Part shown: positions 1-12,474 of the stretch, in pieces
Layout: every line of letters begins with the position of its first letter
Numbering within the stretch: position 1 is the stretch's first letter
Source of the DNA: Paraburkholderia largidicola
Lineage (GTDB): Bacteria > Pseudomonadota > Gammaproteobacteria > Burkholderiales > Burkholderiaceae
DNA length: 64,000 nucleotides
Assembly: GCF_013426895.1 (NCBI RefSeq)
Contig: NZ_AP023175.1
Location: forward strand, 124,001-188,000
Reading direction: 5' to 3'
The notes under the pieces: model-generated
What the model was told of the DNA's origin: nothing
Seen by the model: the letters and a program-made list of their open reading frames with translations, nothing else
The model's database searches: none
Position numbers and translations under genes: made by a program

Positions 1-623
1 TGCGCGGGCAGTACACGGCGGGCGCTGTCGGCGGCGAGCCGGTGAAGGGTTATCTGGAAGAAGCGAATGTGCCCGCCGATAGCCGCGCGGAAACGTTCGT
101 CGCGTTGCGCGCGCATATCAACAACTGGCGCTGGGCGAACGTGCCGTTCTATCTGCGCACTGGCAAGCGGATGGCGAAGAAGTTGTCGGAGATCGTGATC
201 GAGTTCGCGGATCTGCCGTTTTCGATCATGCCGAATAGTCCGTGCGGTCCGCGTAACTGCGGCAATCGACTCGTGATCCAGTTGCAGCCGAATGAATCGA
301 TCCAGTTGCAGATGCTTGCGAAGGAGCCGGGTAGCGGGATGCGGACGCTGCCAGTGAATCTGAATCTCGATCTGGAGCAGGCGTTCACGAGCCGTCGCGC
401 GGAAGCGTATGAGCGTCTGCTGATCGACGTCGTGCGCGGCAGGCTCACTCACTTCATGCGCCGTGATGAACTGGAAGCGGCATGGACGTGGGTCGATCCG
501 ATCATCGAAGCGTGGAAACGCAATGGCGACAAGCCAAGGGGTTATACGGCCGGGACGTTCGGGCCGGGGGCTTCGACGGCGATGATGGCGCGGGACAATA
601 TGGTGTGGTCGGAAGAGTCGTAA
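1..623 (+). CDS. zwf: glucose-6-phosphate 1-dehydrogenase, C-terminal part (5' end outside window)
   Basis: Oxidises glucose 6-phosphate to 6-phosphogluconolactone with NAD(P)+, in the cytoplasmic Entner-Doudoroff/pentose phosphate entry. The frame enters at base 3 and runs 206 codons to TAA at 621-623. Visible family signatures are RGQYTAG at the left edge, the block ETFVALRAHINNWRW, and FYLRTGKRM, all typical of the C-terminal alpha+beta domain. The NADP-binding N-terminal half lies before the window. A strong terminator follows 26 bases after the stop, so this is the end of its transcript. The identity is clear; only the full length cannot be judged. Confidence 0.93.
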   Translation, partial: RGQYTAGAVGGEPVKGYLEEANVPADSRAETFVALRAHINNWRWANVPFYLRTGKRMAKKLSEIVIEFADLPFSIMPNSPCGPRNCGNRLVIQLQPNESIQLQMLAKEPGSGMRTLPVNLNLDLEQAFTSRRAEAYERLLIDVVRGRLTHFMRRDELEAAWTWVDPIIEAWKRNGDKPRGYTAGTFGPGASTAMMARDNMVWSEES

Positions 624-648
624 GTCGAACGGACCATCCATGAAAGCA

Positions 649-677
649 GGGCGAAGAGGGCACCTCTTCGCCCTTTT
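649..677 (+). terminator. Rho-independent terminator after zwf
   Basis: Perfect 11-bp stem GGGCGAAGAGG / CCTCTTCGCCC with a 3-base loop, followed directly by TTTT. It lies just after the zwf stop. Confidence 0.87.
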
Positions 678-903
678 CGTTTTTGCCGCGCGTATTGAAG
701 GCGAACTGTTAGCAATTTTTACTTATCAGTGCACGCTTAAGGAATTTTTTCCGAAAATGACTTTTTGTTGTCCGGTGACAGGGAGATAAAGGGCATCTAC
801 TAGCACGTAGTTTTACGAGCAGATCGGCAGTGATCACGCCTCGAACCCTCAGCGCATTTGCTTGCGCGAGAGCGGTTCCGACGAATCCTTCGCGGAGTCT
901 GTC

Positions 904-3492
<2,589 letters not shown>

Positions 3493-3524
3493 TGCAGGGC
3501 GCGCTACCGGGATAGCGGAGGATC

Positions 3525-4610
3525 TCAAAACACATCCACTCTCCCCGGAAACGTCTCCTCATAAGCCACGGCCGCATCCCCCTCAACCGGGGTCCCGCCA
3601 CGCTGCTCTCTGAACATTACAGGCGGCATCCCAAACTCCTTCCTGAACTCCCGCCCGAGGTGCGATGCATCAGAAAACCCGCAACTCGAAGCAATATCCG
3701 CCACGGTCCTGTCCGAACTCGTCAACAACCACGCCGCCGTCCTCAACCGAACCTGTTTCGCAAACGCCTGCGGACTCTTCCCGGTCTCCGCCTTGAACAG
3801 CCGTTCCAGTTGCCGAGGCGACAAATCCAGCTTGCAAGCCAGTTCCTCCAGCGGCAGCGTGCGCCCGACATGCTGCTCCATCAGCAGAATTGCACGCTTG
3901 ACCTTCGGATGCGTCGCCGGCTCCAGTCCCGGCGGGTGCGGCTGCGGCGCGTTCCCTTTCTGCATTTCGCCGACCAGCAGAATCCGCAGCGCCTTCTGTA
4001 CGGTCGCCGTCTCGAAGTGACGCAGCAGGATCGCCGCCGCCACATCGATCGAAGCCCGTCCGCCCGAACACGTTATCCGTCGACGGTCGATCACGAACAA
4101 CCGGTCCGCAACCAGCGCATCGGAACTGACGGACGGAAAGCGCTCGACGAAATCCCAGTAGTGGAACCAGCTCACGCAAATCCGGTGCTCGTCGAGCACG
4201 CCCGCGCGCATCAGGGCGAACACGCCCGTGCAGATGCCGACCAGCGTCGTGTTGCCGCGCGCTGCAGCGCGGATGAACTGCAAAGTCTCGTCGTTCGCCT
4301 GCGGCCCCGAATGCAACAGCCCGCCGACGACGACCACATAGTCGAACGGCTCCGCATCGGCGAAGGTTTCCCACGGCGTAATCTGGATCCCGCAACTCGC
4401 GCGCACGGGCGCGAGCGTGTCGCCGATCACGCTCCACGAGCAGCGCACAGGCTTGCTGTAGTCGCCTTCGTCGGCGGACAGCCTCAGCATGTCGACGAAG
4501 CCGGAGAATGCAGTGAGCGTGAAGTTCGGCAGCAGGATGATGCCGAAGCGGATGCGCTCTTTGGGCAGCGCATCGATGGAAGTCAACGGTAGCGAATCGA
4601 TGATGGTCAT
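3525..4610 (-). CDS. GlxA-family transcriptional regulator (DJ-1/PfpI-like domain plus AraC HTH)
   Basis: Cytoplasmic transcriptional activator of 361 residues from the ATG at 4610; the frame stays open to 4658, but the alignable N-terminus (RIRFGIILLPNFTL) follows shortly after 4610. The N-terminal half is a class I glutamine amidotransferase-like ligand domain with the GICTGVFALMRAG nucleophile-elbow region. The C-terminal ~100 residues hold two helix-turn-helix units (LELACKLDLSPRQLERLF; TVADIASSCGFSDASHLGREF). It is divergent from sdaA-soxBDAG, so control of serine/sarcosine breakdown is the natural guess. In Pseudomonas aeruginosa GlxA-type proteins (GbdR, SouR) control this pathway. Which of them this protein matches is not settled by the sequence alone. 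Confidence 0.85.
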   Translation of the reverse strand: MTIIDSLPLTSIDALPKERIRFGIILLPNFTLTAFSGFVDMLRLSADEGDYSKPVRCSWSVIGDTLAPVRASCGIQITPWETFADAEPFDYVVVVGGLLHSGPQANDETLQFIRAAARGNTTLVGICTGVFALMRAGVLDEHRICVSWFHYWDFVERFPSVSSDALVADRLFVIDRRRITCSGGRASIDVAAAILLRHFETATVQKALRILLVGEMQKGNAPQPHPPGLEPATHPKVKRAILLMEQHVGRTLPLEELACKLDLSPRQLERLFKAETGKSPQAFAKQVRLRTAAWLLTSSDRTVADIASSCGFSDASHLGREFRKEFGMPPVMFREQRGGTPVEGDAAVAYEETFPGRVDVF

Positions 4611-4981
4611 GGCGCGATGGCGCAGTGGTCCGGCAAGTTCAATCGACTGACAACACAAAAAGCGTAACCAGAACGCGCACGCACGCGGGATAACCCTAGC
4701 GTCGCCGATTCGCGCCCGCGTCTCTTGTCCTTTTCCGACACCGACTTGCGTAGATGCGAAGCGCGTTCATCCCCACGCGGCTTGGGATCCGGCCGCTCGT
4801 GCCGCGCCCGGACTTGCGTTTTTCCGTCACCGAGTTGCTGAGAAACGCAGTCGGGGCGCTATCTGGCGTCGCCATCCCACGTCGATGCCGTTTTTGTTCT
4901 ATCGGCGGATTTTACGCTTTGGTGTACTGGCGTCACTGCGGAGTGCACGCGTTTCCGCCCACCTACCTGAGCAAGGTTTCC
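4611..4981. other. 371-bp divergent intergenic region upstream of sdaA
   Basis: Shared promoter region between the GlxA-type regulator and sdaA. The sdaA frame stays open back to 4754, but that extension is not conserved-looking. No glycine riboswitch core or Rho-independent terminator could be recognised by eye. Regulator binding sites are expected here but not identified. Confidence 0.5.
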
Positions 4982-6370
4982 ATGAACGTCAGCGTTTTCG
5001 ACCTGTTCAAGATCGGCATCGGCCCATCGAGTTCGCACACAGTCGGCCCGATGATCGCCGCCTGCCGCTTCGCTTCCCACATCGAGGACGCGAACCTGCT
5101 CGCGTTCGTGCGCCGCGTGAAAGTCGAGCTGTACGGTTCGCTCGGCGCGACGGGCAAGGGCCACGGCACCGACAAGGCCGTGCTGCTCGGCCTCGAAGGC
5201 CATCTGCCCGACACCATCGATCCCGATCTGATCGAGCCGCGCCTGGTCGATATCCGCAAGGGCAAGCGCCTGTCGCTGCTCGGCAAGCACGAGATCGGCT
5301 TTGAAGAGAAAGAGCACATCGCATTCTTTCGCCGCCTGATGAGCGGCACGGGCAGCGTCGTGCATCCGAACGGCATGCGCTTCCAGGCTTTCGACGAGAA
5401 CGGTCAGTTGCTGGTCGAGAAAGAGTATTACTCGGTCGGCGGCGGCTTCGTCGTGAACCGCGAAGGCGACCGCGTGAACGGCGTGCGAGCGGGCGGCGAA
5501 GTGCCGTATCCGTTTCGCACCGGCGACGACCTGATGCGCGTGTGCCGTGAAAGCGGCCTGTCCGTCGCGCAGGTGACGTTCGCCAATGAATGCGCGTCGC
5601 GCGCGCCGGAAGACGTGCGCGAAGGCCTGCTGACCATCTGGCGCACGATGGCCGCCTGTGTCGAACGCGGCTGCAAGATGCACGGCGAACTGCCCGGCCC
5701 GATGCGCGTGAAGCGCCGCGCCGCCGATCTCACCGTGCAACTGCGCACGCGTTCGGAAGAGTCGCTGCGCGATCCGCTGTCGATGCTCGACTGGGTCAAC
5801 CTCTACGCAATGGCCGTCAATGAAGAGAACGCCGCGGGCGGCCGCGTCGTCACCGCGCCGACCAACGGCGCGGCGGGCGTAATTCCCGCCGTGCTGCACT
5901 ACTACGTGAAGTTCGTGCCGGGCTCGAACGAAAGCGGCATCGTCGATTTCCTTTTGACGGCCGCGGCGATCGGCATCATCTACAAGGAAACGGCGTCGAT
6001 CTCGGGTGCGGAAGTGGGTTGCCAGGGCGAAGTGGGCGTCGCGTGCTCGATGGCTGCGGCGGCGCTTGCAGCCGTGATGGGCGGCACGCCGACGCAAGTC
6101 GAGAATGCCGCCGAAATCGGCATGGAGCACAACCTCGGCATGACCTGCGATCCCGTCGGCGGCCTCGTGCAGATTCCGTGCATCGAGCGCAACGCGATGG
6201 GCGCGATCAAGGCACTGAACGCATCGCGCATGGCGTTGAAGGGCGACGGCCAGCACTACGTGACGCTCGACAACGTCATCAAGACGATGCGCGAAACGGG
6301 CGCCGATATGAAAACGAAATACAAGGAGACGTCGCGCGGTGGTCTCGCCGTGAACGTCATCGAATGTTAA
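4982..6370 (+). CDS. sdaA: L-serine ammonia-lyase (L-serine dehydratase), iron-sulfur type
   Basis: Deaminates L-serine to pyruvate and ammonia in the cytoplasm. This is the exit from glycine-derived serine into central metabolism. The start at 4982 gives [19 protein letters not shown] and a 462-residue protein, the usual single-chain length. [10 protein letters not shown] (residues 14-23) is the family N-terminal signature. The [4Fe-4S] ligand cysteines are visible in the C-terminal domain: the Cys in [10 protein letters not shown], and the two in MTCDPVGG and QIPCIERN. It lies 28 bases before soxB and is probably co-transcribed, which links sarcosine/glycine catabolism to pyruvate formation. 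Confidence 0.95.
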   Translation: MNVSVFDLFKIGIGPSSSHTVGPMIAACRFASHIEDANLLAFVRRVKVELYGSLGATGKGHGTDKAVLLGLEGHLPDTIDPDLIEPRLVDIRKGKRLSLLGKHEIGFEEKEHIAFFRRLMSGTGSVVHPNGMRFQAFDENGQLLVEKEYYSVGGGFVVNREGDRVNGVRAGGEVPYPFRTGDDLMRVCRESGLSVAQVTFANECASRAPEDVREGLLTIWRTMAACVERGCKMHGELPGPMRVKRRAADLTVQLRTRSEESLRDPLSMLDWVNLYAMAVNEENAAGGRVVTAPTNGAAGVIPAVLHYYVKFVPGSNESGIVDFLLTAAAIGIIYKETASISGAEVGCQGEVGVACSMAAAALAAVMGGTPTQVENAAEIGMEHNLGMTCDPVGGLVQIPCIERNAMGAIKALNASRMALKGDGQHYVTLDNVIKTMRETGADMKTKYKETSRGGLAVNVIEC

Positions 6371-6398
6371 TGGTAACGAGCAACAAGGGGTCTGCACG

Positions 6399-7643
6399 AT
6401 GAGCCGCTATTCGATATTCAGTCTGTTCCGCAACGGGTTGTCGTATCACGAGAACTGGGAGCGACAGTGGAGAAGTCCGGCACCGAAGAAGGAATACGAC
6501 GTGGTGATCGTCGGCGGCGGCGGGCATGGTCTTGCGACCGCGTACTACCTCGCGAAGGAGCACGGCGTGAAGAACGTCGCGATTCTGGAGAAGGGCTGGA
6601 TTGGCGGCGGCAATACGGCGCGTAACACGACGATCGTGCGCTCGAACTATCTGTGGGACGAATCGGCGGCGCTGTACGAGAAGGCGATGAAGCTGTGGGA
6701 AGGCTTGTCGCAAGACCTCAACTACAACGTGATGTTCTCGCAGCGCGGCGTGATGAATCTCGCGCACACGCTGCAGGACGTACGCGACACCGAGCGCCGC
6801 GTGAATGCGAACCGCCTGAACGGCGTCGATGCCGAGTTCCTCACGCCCGAGCAGATCAAGGAAATCGAGCCGACCATCAACCTGAATAGCCGCTATCCCG
6901 TGCTCGGCGCGTCGATTCAACGTCGTGCAGGCGTCGCGCGTCACGATGCTGTGGCGTGGGGTTTTGCGCGCGGCGCGGACCAGGCGGGCGTCGACATCAT
7001 CCAGAATTGCCAGGTGACGGGCATTCGCCGCGACGGCGGCCGTGTGACGGGCGTCGATACGGTGAAGGGTTTCATCAAGGCGAAGAAGGTCGCTGTCGTC
7101 GCAGCCGGCAACACGTCGACGCTCGCCGACATGGCGGGCATCCGTCTGCCGCTCGAAAGCCATCCGTTGCAGGCGCTGGTGTCGGAGCCGATCAAGCCCG
7201 TCGTCAACTCGGTGATCATGTCGAACGCGGTGCACGCGTACATCAGCCAGTCCGACAAGGGCGATCTGGTGATCGGTGCGGGCGTCGATCAGTACACGGG
7301 CTTTGGGCAGCGCGGCAGCTTCCACATTATCGAAGGCACGCTGCAGGCGATCGTCGAAATGTTCCCGGTGTTCTCGCGCGTGCGGATGAACCGTCAGTGG
7401 GGCGGCATCGTCGACGTGTCGCCGGATGCATGCCCGATCATCAGCAAGACCGACGTGAAGGGCCTGTACTTCAACTGCGGCTGGGGCACGGGCGGCTTCA
7501 AGGCGACGCCCGGCTCGGGCTGGGTGTTCGCGCACACGATCGCCAACGATGAACCGCATCCGCTGAACGCGCCGTTCTCGCTGGACCGCTTCTATACCGG
7601 CCATCTGATTGACGAACACGGCGCTGCTGCCGTGGCCCACTAA
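6399..7643 (+). CDS. soxB: sarcosine oxidase, beta subunit
   Basis: Flavoprotein subunit of the cytoplasmic heterotetrameric sarcosine oxidase, which demethylates sarcosine to glycine with tetrahydrofolate as C1 acceptor and makes H2O2. The 414-residue length matches the family. A GxGxxG dinucleotide fold ([18 protein letters not shown]) starts near residue 32. The conserved RHDAVAW segment carries H182, in the region where FMN is covalently held in known SoxB proteins. The N-terminal [14 protein letters not shown] stretch is typical. AAGGGG lies 11 bases before the ATG. First of the soxBDAG set, 26 bases ahead of soxD. Confidence 0.96.
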   Translation: MSRYSIFSLFRNGLSYHENWERQWRSPAPKKEYDVVIVGGGGHGLATAYYLAKEHGVKNVAILEKGWIGGGNTARNTTIVRSNYLWDESAALYEKAMKLWEGLSQDLNYNVMFSQRGVMNLAHTLQDVRDTERRVNANRLNGVDAEFLTPEQIKEIEPTINLNSRYPVLGASIQRRAGVARHDAVAWGFARGADQAGVDIIQNCQVTGIRRDGGRVTGVDTVKGFIKAKKVAVVAAGNTSTLADMAGIRLPLESHPLQALVSEPIKPVVNSVIMSNAVHAYISQSDKGDLVIGAGVDQYTGFGQRGSFHIIEGTLQAIVEMFPVFSRVRMNRQWGGIVDVSPDACPIISKTDVKGLYFNCGWGTGGFKATPGSGWVFAHTIANDEPHPLNAPFSLDRFYTGHLIDEHGAAAVAH

Positions 7644-7669
7644 ACGCACTCACGCTGAGAGAGACAAAC

Positions 7670-7969
7670 ATGCTGACGATCGAATGCCCGTGGTGCGGGC
7701 CGCGCGCCGAATCCGAATTTAGCTGCGGCGGTGAAGCCGATATTGCACGTCCGCTCGACACCGACAAGCTCACCGACAAGGAATGGGGCGACTACCTGTT
7801 CATGCGCAAGAACCCGCGTGGCGTGCATCGCGAGCAATGGCTGCACACGCAGGGCTGCCGCCGCTGGTTCATGGCGACGCGCGACACCGTCTCGTATCAG
7901 ATTCAAGGTTACGACACGTTCAAGATGGGTAACACGTCCGCCGACGCACAAGGGGGCAACAAGCAATGA
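7670..7969 (+). CDS. soxD: sarcosine oxidase, delta subunit
   Basis: Small zinc-binding subunit (99 residues) of heterotetrameric sarcosine oxidase. The expected zinc ligands are all present: C6 and C9 in ECPWCGPR, H59 and C63 in LHTQGC. AGAGAGA precedes the ATG. Its TGA overlaps the soxA ATG as ATGA, which indicates translational coupling. Confidence 0.96.
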   Translation: MLTIECPWCGPRAESEFSCGGEADIARPLDTDKLTDKEWGDYLFMRKNPRGVHREQWLHTQGCRRWFMATRDTVSYQIQGYDTFKMGNTSADAQGGNKQ

Positions 7970-10965
7970 GCCAGAAGAACCGCCTCGGCGCCGGTGGGCG
8001 CATCAACCGCGCGATTCCGCTGACCTTCACGTTCAACGGCCGCACGTATCAGGGCTTTCAGGGTGACACGCTCGCGTCGGCACTGCTCGCGAACGGCGTG
8101 CACTTCGTCGCGCGCAGCTTCAAGTATCACCGCCCGCGTGGCATCGTCACGGCCGACGTCGCGGAACCGAATGCCGTCGTGCAACTGGAGCGCGGCGCAT
8201 ACACAGTGCCGAATGCACGCGCGACGGAAATCGAGTTGTATCAGGGGCTGGTCGCGAACAGCGTGAATGCCGAGCCGAATCTCGAGCACGATCGCATGGC
8301 GATCAATCAGAAGTTCTCGCGCTTCATGCCCGCGGGCTTCTACTACAAGACGTTCATGTGGCCGGCAAAGTTCTGGCCGAAGTACGAAGAGAAGATTCGC
8401 GAAGCAGCGGGCCTCGGCAAGTCGCCCGAGGTGCGCGACGCCGACCGCTACGACAAGTGCTACGCACATTGCGATGTGCTGGTGGTCGGCGGCGGGCCGA
8501 CGGGTCTTGCGGCGGCACACGCGGCGGCCGTGAGCGGTGCGCGTGTGATTCTCGTCGACGATCAGCGTGAACTCGGCGGCAGCCTGCTGTCGGGCAAGAC
8601 GGAGATCGACGGACGCGCGGCGTTGAGCTGGGTCGAGAAGATCGAAGCGGAACTGTCGCGCATGCCGGATGTGACGATCCTGTCGCGCAGCACGGCGTTC
8701 GGCTATCAGGACCACAACCTCGTCACGGTGACGCAGCGTCTGACGGATCATCTGCCCGTGTCGATGCGCAAGGGTACGCGCGAACTGCTGTGGAAAATCC
8801 GCGCCAGGCGCGTGATTCTCGCGACGGGTGCGCACGAACGTCCCATCGTGTTCGGCAATAACGATCTGCCGGGCGTGATGATGGCGTCGGCCGTTTCGAC
8901 GTATATCCATCGCTTTGGCGTGCTGCCGGGCCGCAATGCCGTCGTGTTCACGAACAACGACGCGGGCTATCAGTGTGCGCTCGACATGAAGGCGTGCGGC
9001 GCGACCGTCACGGTCGTCGATCCGCGTGCGCAGGGCAGCGGCGCATTGCAGGCGGCGGCACGTCGTCATGGCGTGAAGATCATGAACAACGCGGCTGTGA
9101 TGACGGCGCACGGCAAGCTGCGCGTCACGTCGGTCGAAGTGGTCGCGTATGCGAACGGCAAGACGGGCGCGAAGCAGGCGGACCTGCCGTGCGATCTCGT
9201 CGCGATGTCGGGTGGCTATAGCCCTGTGCTGCATCTGTTCGCGCAGTCGGGCGGCAAGGCGCACTGGAACGACAGCAAGGTGTGCTTCGTGCCGGGCAAG
9301 GGCATGCAGCCGGAAACGAGCATCGGCGCAGCAGCGGGCGAATTCAGCCTGGCGCGCGGTCTGCGTCTCGCTGTCGATGCAGGCGTCGAAGCGGTGAAGT
9401 CGATCGGTTACGCGGTGACGCGTCCGCAAGTGCCGCAGGCCGCGGAAGTCGCCGAGTCGCCGTTGCAGCCGCTGTGGCTGGTCGGCAGCCGCGCGGATGC
9501 GGCGCGCGGCCCGAAGCAGTTCGTCGATTTCCAGAATGATGTGTCGGCGGCTGACATTCTGCTGGCGGCGCGCGAAGGCTTCGAATCCGTCGAGCACGTG
9601 AAGCGCTACACGGCGATGGGCTTCGGCACCGATCAGGGCAAGCTCGGCAACATCAACGGCATGGCGATTCTCGCCGATGCACTCGGCAAGACGATTCCCG
9701 AAACGGGCACGACGACGTTCCGCCCGAACTACACGCCTGTCAGCTTCGGCACGTTTGCGGGCCGCGAACTCGGCGACCTGCTCGATCCGATCCGCAAGAC
9801 GGCTGTCCACGAATGGCACGTCGAGAACGGCGCGATGTTCGAGGACGTCGGCAACTGGAAGCGCCCCTGGTACTTCCCGAAGAGCGGTGAAGACCTCCAT
9901 GCGGCTGTGAAGCGCGAATGCCTTGCGGTGCGCAACAGCGTCGGCATTCTCGATGCGTCGACACTCGGCAAGATCGACATTCAGGGGCCGGACGCCGCGA
10001 AGCTGCTGAACTGGATGTACACGAACCCGTGGAGCAAGCTCGAAGTCGGCAAGTGCCGCTATGGCCTGATGCTCGATGAAAACGGCATGGTGTTCGACGA
10101 CGGCGTCACGGTGCGCCTCGCCGACCAGCACTTCATGATGACGACCACGACGGGCGGCGCGGCGCGCGTGCTGACGTGGATGGAACGCTGGCTGCAGACG
10201 GAATGGCCGGACATGAAGGTACGCCTCGCGTCCGTCACCGATCACTGGGCGACGTTTGCCGTCGTCGGTCCGAAGAGCCGCAAGGTCGTGCAGAAGATTT
10301 GCAGCGACATCGACTTCGCCAACGAGGCATTCCCATTCATGTCGTACCGCAACGGCACGGTGGCGGGCGTGAAGGCGCGCGTGATGCGGATCAGCTTCTC
10401 GGGCGAGCTTGCCTACGAAGTCAACGTGCCGGCGAACATGGGCCGCGCGGTGTGGGAAGCGTTGATGGCCGCGGGCGCCGAGTTCGATATCACGCCGTAC
10501 GGCACGGAAACGATGCACGTGCTGCGCGCGGAGAAGGGCTACATCATCGTCGGTCAGGATACGGATGGCTCGGTGACGCCGCACGATCTCGGCATGGGCG
10601 GACTGGTCGCGAAGACGAAGGACTTCCTCGGACGCCGTTCGCTGGCGCGCTCGGACACTGCGAAGGAGGGGCGCAAGCAGTTCGTCGGCCTGCTCACCGA
10701 CGATCCGCAACTGGTGCTCCCCGAGGGCAGCCAGATCGTCGCCGGTCCGTTCCAGGGCGATACAGCGCCGATGCTCGGACACGTGACGTCGAGCTACTAC
10801 AGCCCGATTCTGAATCGTTCGATTGCGCTTGCCGTGGTCAAGGGCGGCCTGAACAAGATGGGGCAAAACGTGACGATTCCGCTCGCGAGCGGCAAGCAGA
10901 TCGCCGCGAAGATCGCCAGCCCCGTTTTCTACGACACCGAAGGAGTGCGTCAACATGTGGAATGA
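7966..10965 (+). CDS. soxA: sarcosine oxidase, alpha subunit
   Basis: Large subunit (999 residues) of heterotetrameric sarcosine oxidase. N-terminal 2Fe-2S-ferredoxin-like fold without an obvious cluster motif (FTFNGRTYQGFQGDTLASALLANG), then a NAD-binding Rossmann domain (VLVVGGGPTGLAAAHAAA, near residue 170), then a C-terminal GcvT-like tetrahydrofolate domain from about residue 600 (AWGTET-type segment ITPYGTETMHVLRAEKGY). It overlaps soxD by 4 bases and soxG by 11 bases. The channelled formaldehyde equivalent leaves as 5,10-methylene-THF, which glyA can use to make serine from the glycine product. Confidence 0.97.
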   Translation: MSQKNRLGAGGRINRAIPLTFTFNGRTYQGFQGDTLASALLANGVHFVARSFKYHRPRGIVTADVAEPNAVVQLERGAYTVPNARATEIELYQGLVANSVNAEPNLEHDRMAINQKFSRFMPAGFYYKTFMWPAKFWPKYEEKIREAAGLGKSPEVRDADRYDKCYAHCDVLVVGGGPTGLAAAHAAAVSGARVILVDDQRELGGSLLSGKTEIDGRAALSWVEKIEAELSRMPDVTILSRSTAFGYQDHNLVTVTQRLTDHLPVSMRKGTRELLWKIRARRVILATGAHERPIVFGNNDLPGVMMASAVSTYIHRFGVLPGRNAVVFTNNDAGYQCALDMKACGATVTVVDPRAQGSGALQAAARRHGVKIMNNAAVMTAHGKLRVTSVEVVAYANGKTGAKQADLPCDLVAMSGGYSPVLHLFAQSGGKAHWNDSKVCFVPGKGMQPETSIGAAAGEFSLARGLRLAVDAGVEAVKSIGYAVTRPQVPQAAEVAESPLQPLWLVGSRADAARGPKQFVDFQNDVSAADILLAAREGFESVEHVKRYTAMGFGTDQGKLGNINGMAILADALGKTIPETGTTTFRPNYTPVSFGTFAGRELGDLLDPIRKTAVHEWHVENGAMFEDVGNWKRPWYFPKSGEDLHAAVKRECLAVRNSVGILDASTLGKIDIQGPDAAKLLNWMYTNPWSKLEVGKCRYGLMLDENGMVFDDGVTVRLADQHFMMTTTTGGAARVLTWMERWLQTEWPDMKVRLASVTDHWATFAVVGPKSRKVVQKICSDIDFANEAFPFMSYRNGTVAGVKARVMRISFSGELAYEVNVPANMGRAVWEALMAAGAEFDITPYGTETMHVLRAEKGYIIVGQDTDGSVTPHDLGMGGLVAKTKDFLGRRSLARSDTAKEGRKQFVGLLTDDPQLVLPEGSQIVAGPFQGDTAPMLGHVTSSYYSPILNRSIALAVVKGGLNKMGQNVTIPLASGKQIAAKIASPVFYDTEGVRQHVE

Positions 10966-11605
10966 AGCAAGGAACAATGCACCGGGCGCAACGTCGGCTG
11001 TCGCGAACCGGGTGGCGGGGCAACCGTGGCAGGAGTCGCCGCTCGCCGGTGTCGGCGAGCTGGTGAAAAAGCATGCGGCGGCGCCATCGAAGAAGTTTCA
11101 TCTGCGCGAAAAGGCGTTCTGCGATCTCGTGAATCTGCGGGGCGACGTGGGTGATGCCGGGTTTCTCAGCGCGGTCGAAAGCGTGACGGGTTGCCGTCCG
11201 CCGGCGAAGCCCAATACCGTTGCACGCGGCAATGGCTACGACGTGCTGTGGCTCGGGCCCGACGAATGGCTCGTGCGCTCGCAGCAACCTCAGGCACCGG
11301 TGGCCGAGGACAAGCTGGTCGAAGCGCTGCAAGGGCAGTTTGCGTCGGCCGTGGATATCGGCAGCGGCTGGACGGTGCTCGAAGTGAGCGGCGAGAAGGT
11401 GCGCGACGTGATTGCGCGGGGTTGTCCGCTGGATCTGCATCCGCGCGTGCTCGCGCCGGGGCAGTGCGCGCAGACGCATTACTTCAAGGCGTCGATCGTA
11501 CTCGTGCCTGTCGCGGATGATGTGTATGAGATCGTCGTGCGACGCAGTTTCGCCGATTACTTCGTTCGTATCATGCTCGATGCGGCTGAGCCGCTGATGT
11601 CGTGA
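10955..11605 (+). CDS. soxG: sarcosine oxidase, gamma subunit
   Basis: Fourth subunit (216 residues) of sarcosine oxidase, a GcvT-related small protein that packs on the alpha subunit. Visible family segments are SPLAGVGELVKKH, VLWLGPDEWLV and GCPLDLHPRVLAPGQCAQT. It starts inside the end of soxA. Its stop overlaps the GTG start of the next gene (GTGA), so the operon continues past the four sox subunits. Confidence 0.95.
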   Translation: MWNEARNNAPGATSAVANRVAGQPWQESPLAGVGELVKKHAAAPSKKFHLREKAFCDLVNLRGDVGDAGFLSAVESVTGCRPPAKPNTVARGNGYDVLWLGPDEWLVRSQQPQAPVAEDKLVEALQGQFASAVDIGSGWTVLEVSGEKVRDVIARGCPLDLHPRVLAPGQCAQTHYFKASIVLVPVADDVYEIVVRRSFADYFVRIMLDAAEPLMS

Positions 11606-12063
11606 AGCCGTTCGAGGCGCCGTTGGCGGCTTATGTGCGGGCTTCTTCGGATGCGCGTGGCGCTGCCAGGGGCAAGGGCTGGCGTGTGTTTATCGATGAG
11701 CTGGTTGTCGACACGCGAATTGGTATTCATGCGCATGAGCATCTTGCGGCGCAGCCCGTTGTGATCGATGTGAGTCTTGCTTATCGCTGCGAGCCTTCGG
11801 AGGAGGGTTTGCATGCGATGATCGACTATGAGCGGTACTGTAATCGCGTGAGTGAGTTTCTTTCTGTTAAGCCGCATACGCGGATGCTGGAGACGCTTGC
11901 TGTTGAGATTGCTTTGCTTTCGTTTGCCGAGTGGCCTGCGCTTGAGGCGATTACGCTGGCTTTGCATAAGCCCAAGATTCGTGAGGGCACTAAGCGGATC
12001 GGGGTTGAGCTGGACTGGACTCGCGGTGATTTCGAAGCGCATTCGGCTTCGGCTTTCGGCTGA
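11602..12063 (+). CDS. FolB-like dihydroneopterin aldolase family protein, coupled to soxG
   Basis: 153 residues; the likely start is the GTG at 11602, which overlaps the soxG stop. After a ~25-residue variable N-terminus the chain matches the FolB fold: VFIDELVVDTRIGIHAHE contains the IGI-x3-E catalytic glutamate region, DYERYCNRV the tyrosine region, and LALHKPKI the KP motif with the catalytic lysine. FolB makes 6-hydroxymethyl-dihydropterin for folate synthesis. A copy translationally coupled to a tetrahydrofolate-using oxidase suggests folate supply or pterin handling during sarcosine breakdown; this is inference. Base composition at the third codon position is lower in GC than in soxA. 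Whether it replaces or supplements a housekeeping folB cannot be seen here. Confidence 0.85.
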   Translation: MKPFEAPLAAYVRASSDARGAARGKGWRVFIDELVVDTRIGIHAHEHLAAQPVVIDVSLAYRCEPSEEGLHAMIDYERYCNRVSEFLSVKPHTRMLETLAVEIALLSFAEWPALEAITLALHKPKIREGTKRIGVELDWTRGDFEAHSASAFG

Positions 12064-12072
12064 GCCGTTGAT

Positions 12073-12333
12073 ATGTCGCGTGCGCAAACGTCTGATCTGG
12101 TCAAGCGTGCGTATACGGGCGGCGACGCCGATGCCGCTGTTGCTCTGCTCGAGCAGAGTATTGCGTTGGGGCATCGGCGGATTGCTTTGATTCGGTATCT
12201 GCAGGCGCAGTATCTCGAGGCGGTGCTCAATGCCAGGCATCATGAGTATGTGAGGGGTGTTGCTGCGCGGATGAGTCCGGATACGTTGGCTAGAGTGGTA
12301 GGCGAGGCGCGTCTGCGGGCGAAGCGGATGTAG
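12073..12333 (+). CDS. small conserved-looking protein of unknown function, end of sox operon
   Basis: 86 residues starting 9 bases after the FolB-like stop, so probably in the same transcript. Predicted mostly alpha-helical (AYTGGDADAAVALLEQSIALGHRRIALIRYLQAQYLEAV), with no signal peptide or membrane segment. No family recognised; the first part could be a Sel1/TPR-like helical pair. Its stop is followed within about 10 bases by palindromic element A. It is real by position and codon use, but the function is unknown. Confidence 0.65.
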   Translation: MSRAQTSDLVKRAYTGGDADAAVALLEQSIALGHRRIALIRYLQAQYLEAVLNARHHEYVRGVAARMSPDTLARVVGEARLRAKRM

Positions 12334-12440
12334 GTGGGTTTGTTTTTTTTGTCTGCGACGCTGGGTGGTCCGCTTTGCTTTTGCGCTGGCATCCGCTTGA
12401 TGTTATTGGTTCGCAAGCGTTGCCCCTGTGCGGGGCGGCA

Positions 12441-12474
12441 CCTACTTTTCTTTGCCGCCGCAAAGAAAAGTAGG
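12441..12474. repeat. 15-bp-stem hairpin, left arm of element A
   Basis: CCTACTTTTCTTTGC - CGCC - GCAAAGAAAAGTAGG, perfect stem with 4-base loop. It may stop transcription from the sox operon, but no T-tract follows. Confidence 0.95.

Noticed and set aside
4611..4981. Glycine riboswitch before sdaA
   Set aside because: Its conserved core could not be recognised by eye on either strand.
7909..10977. 1022-codon minus-strand frame opposite soxA
   Set aside because: Shadow of a high-GC gene; His/Arg/Ala-rich with no domain, whereas soxA has clear motifs.
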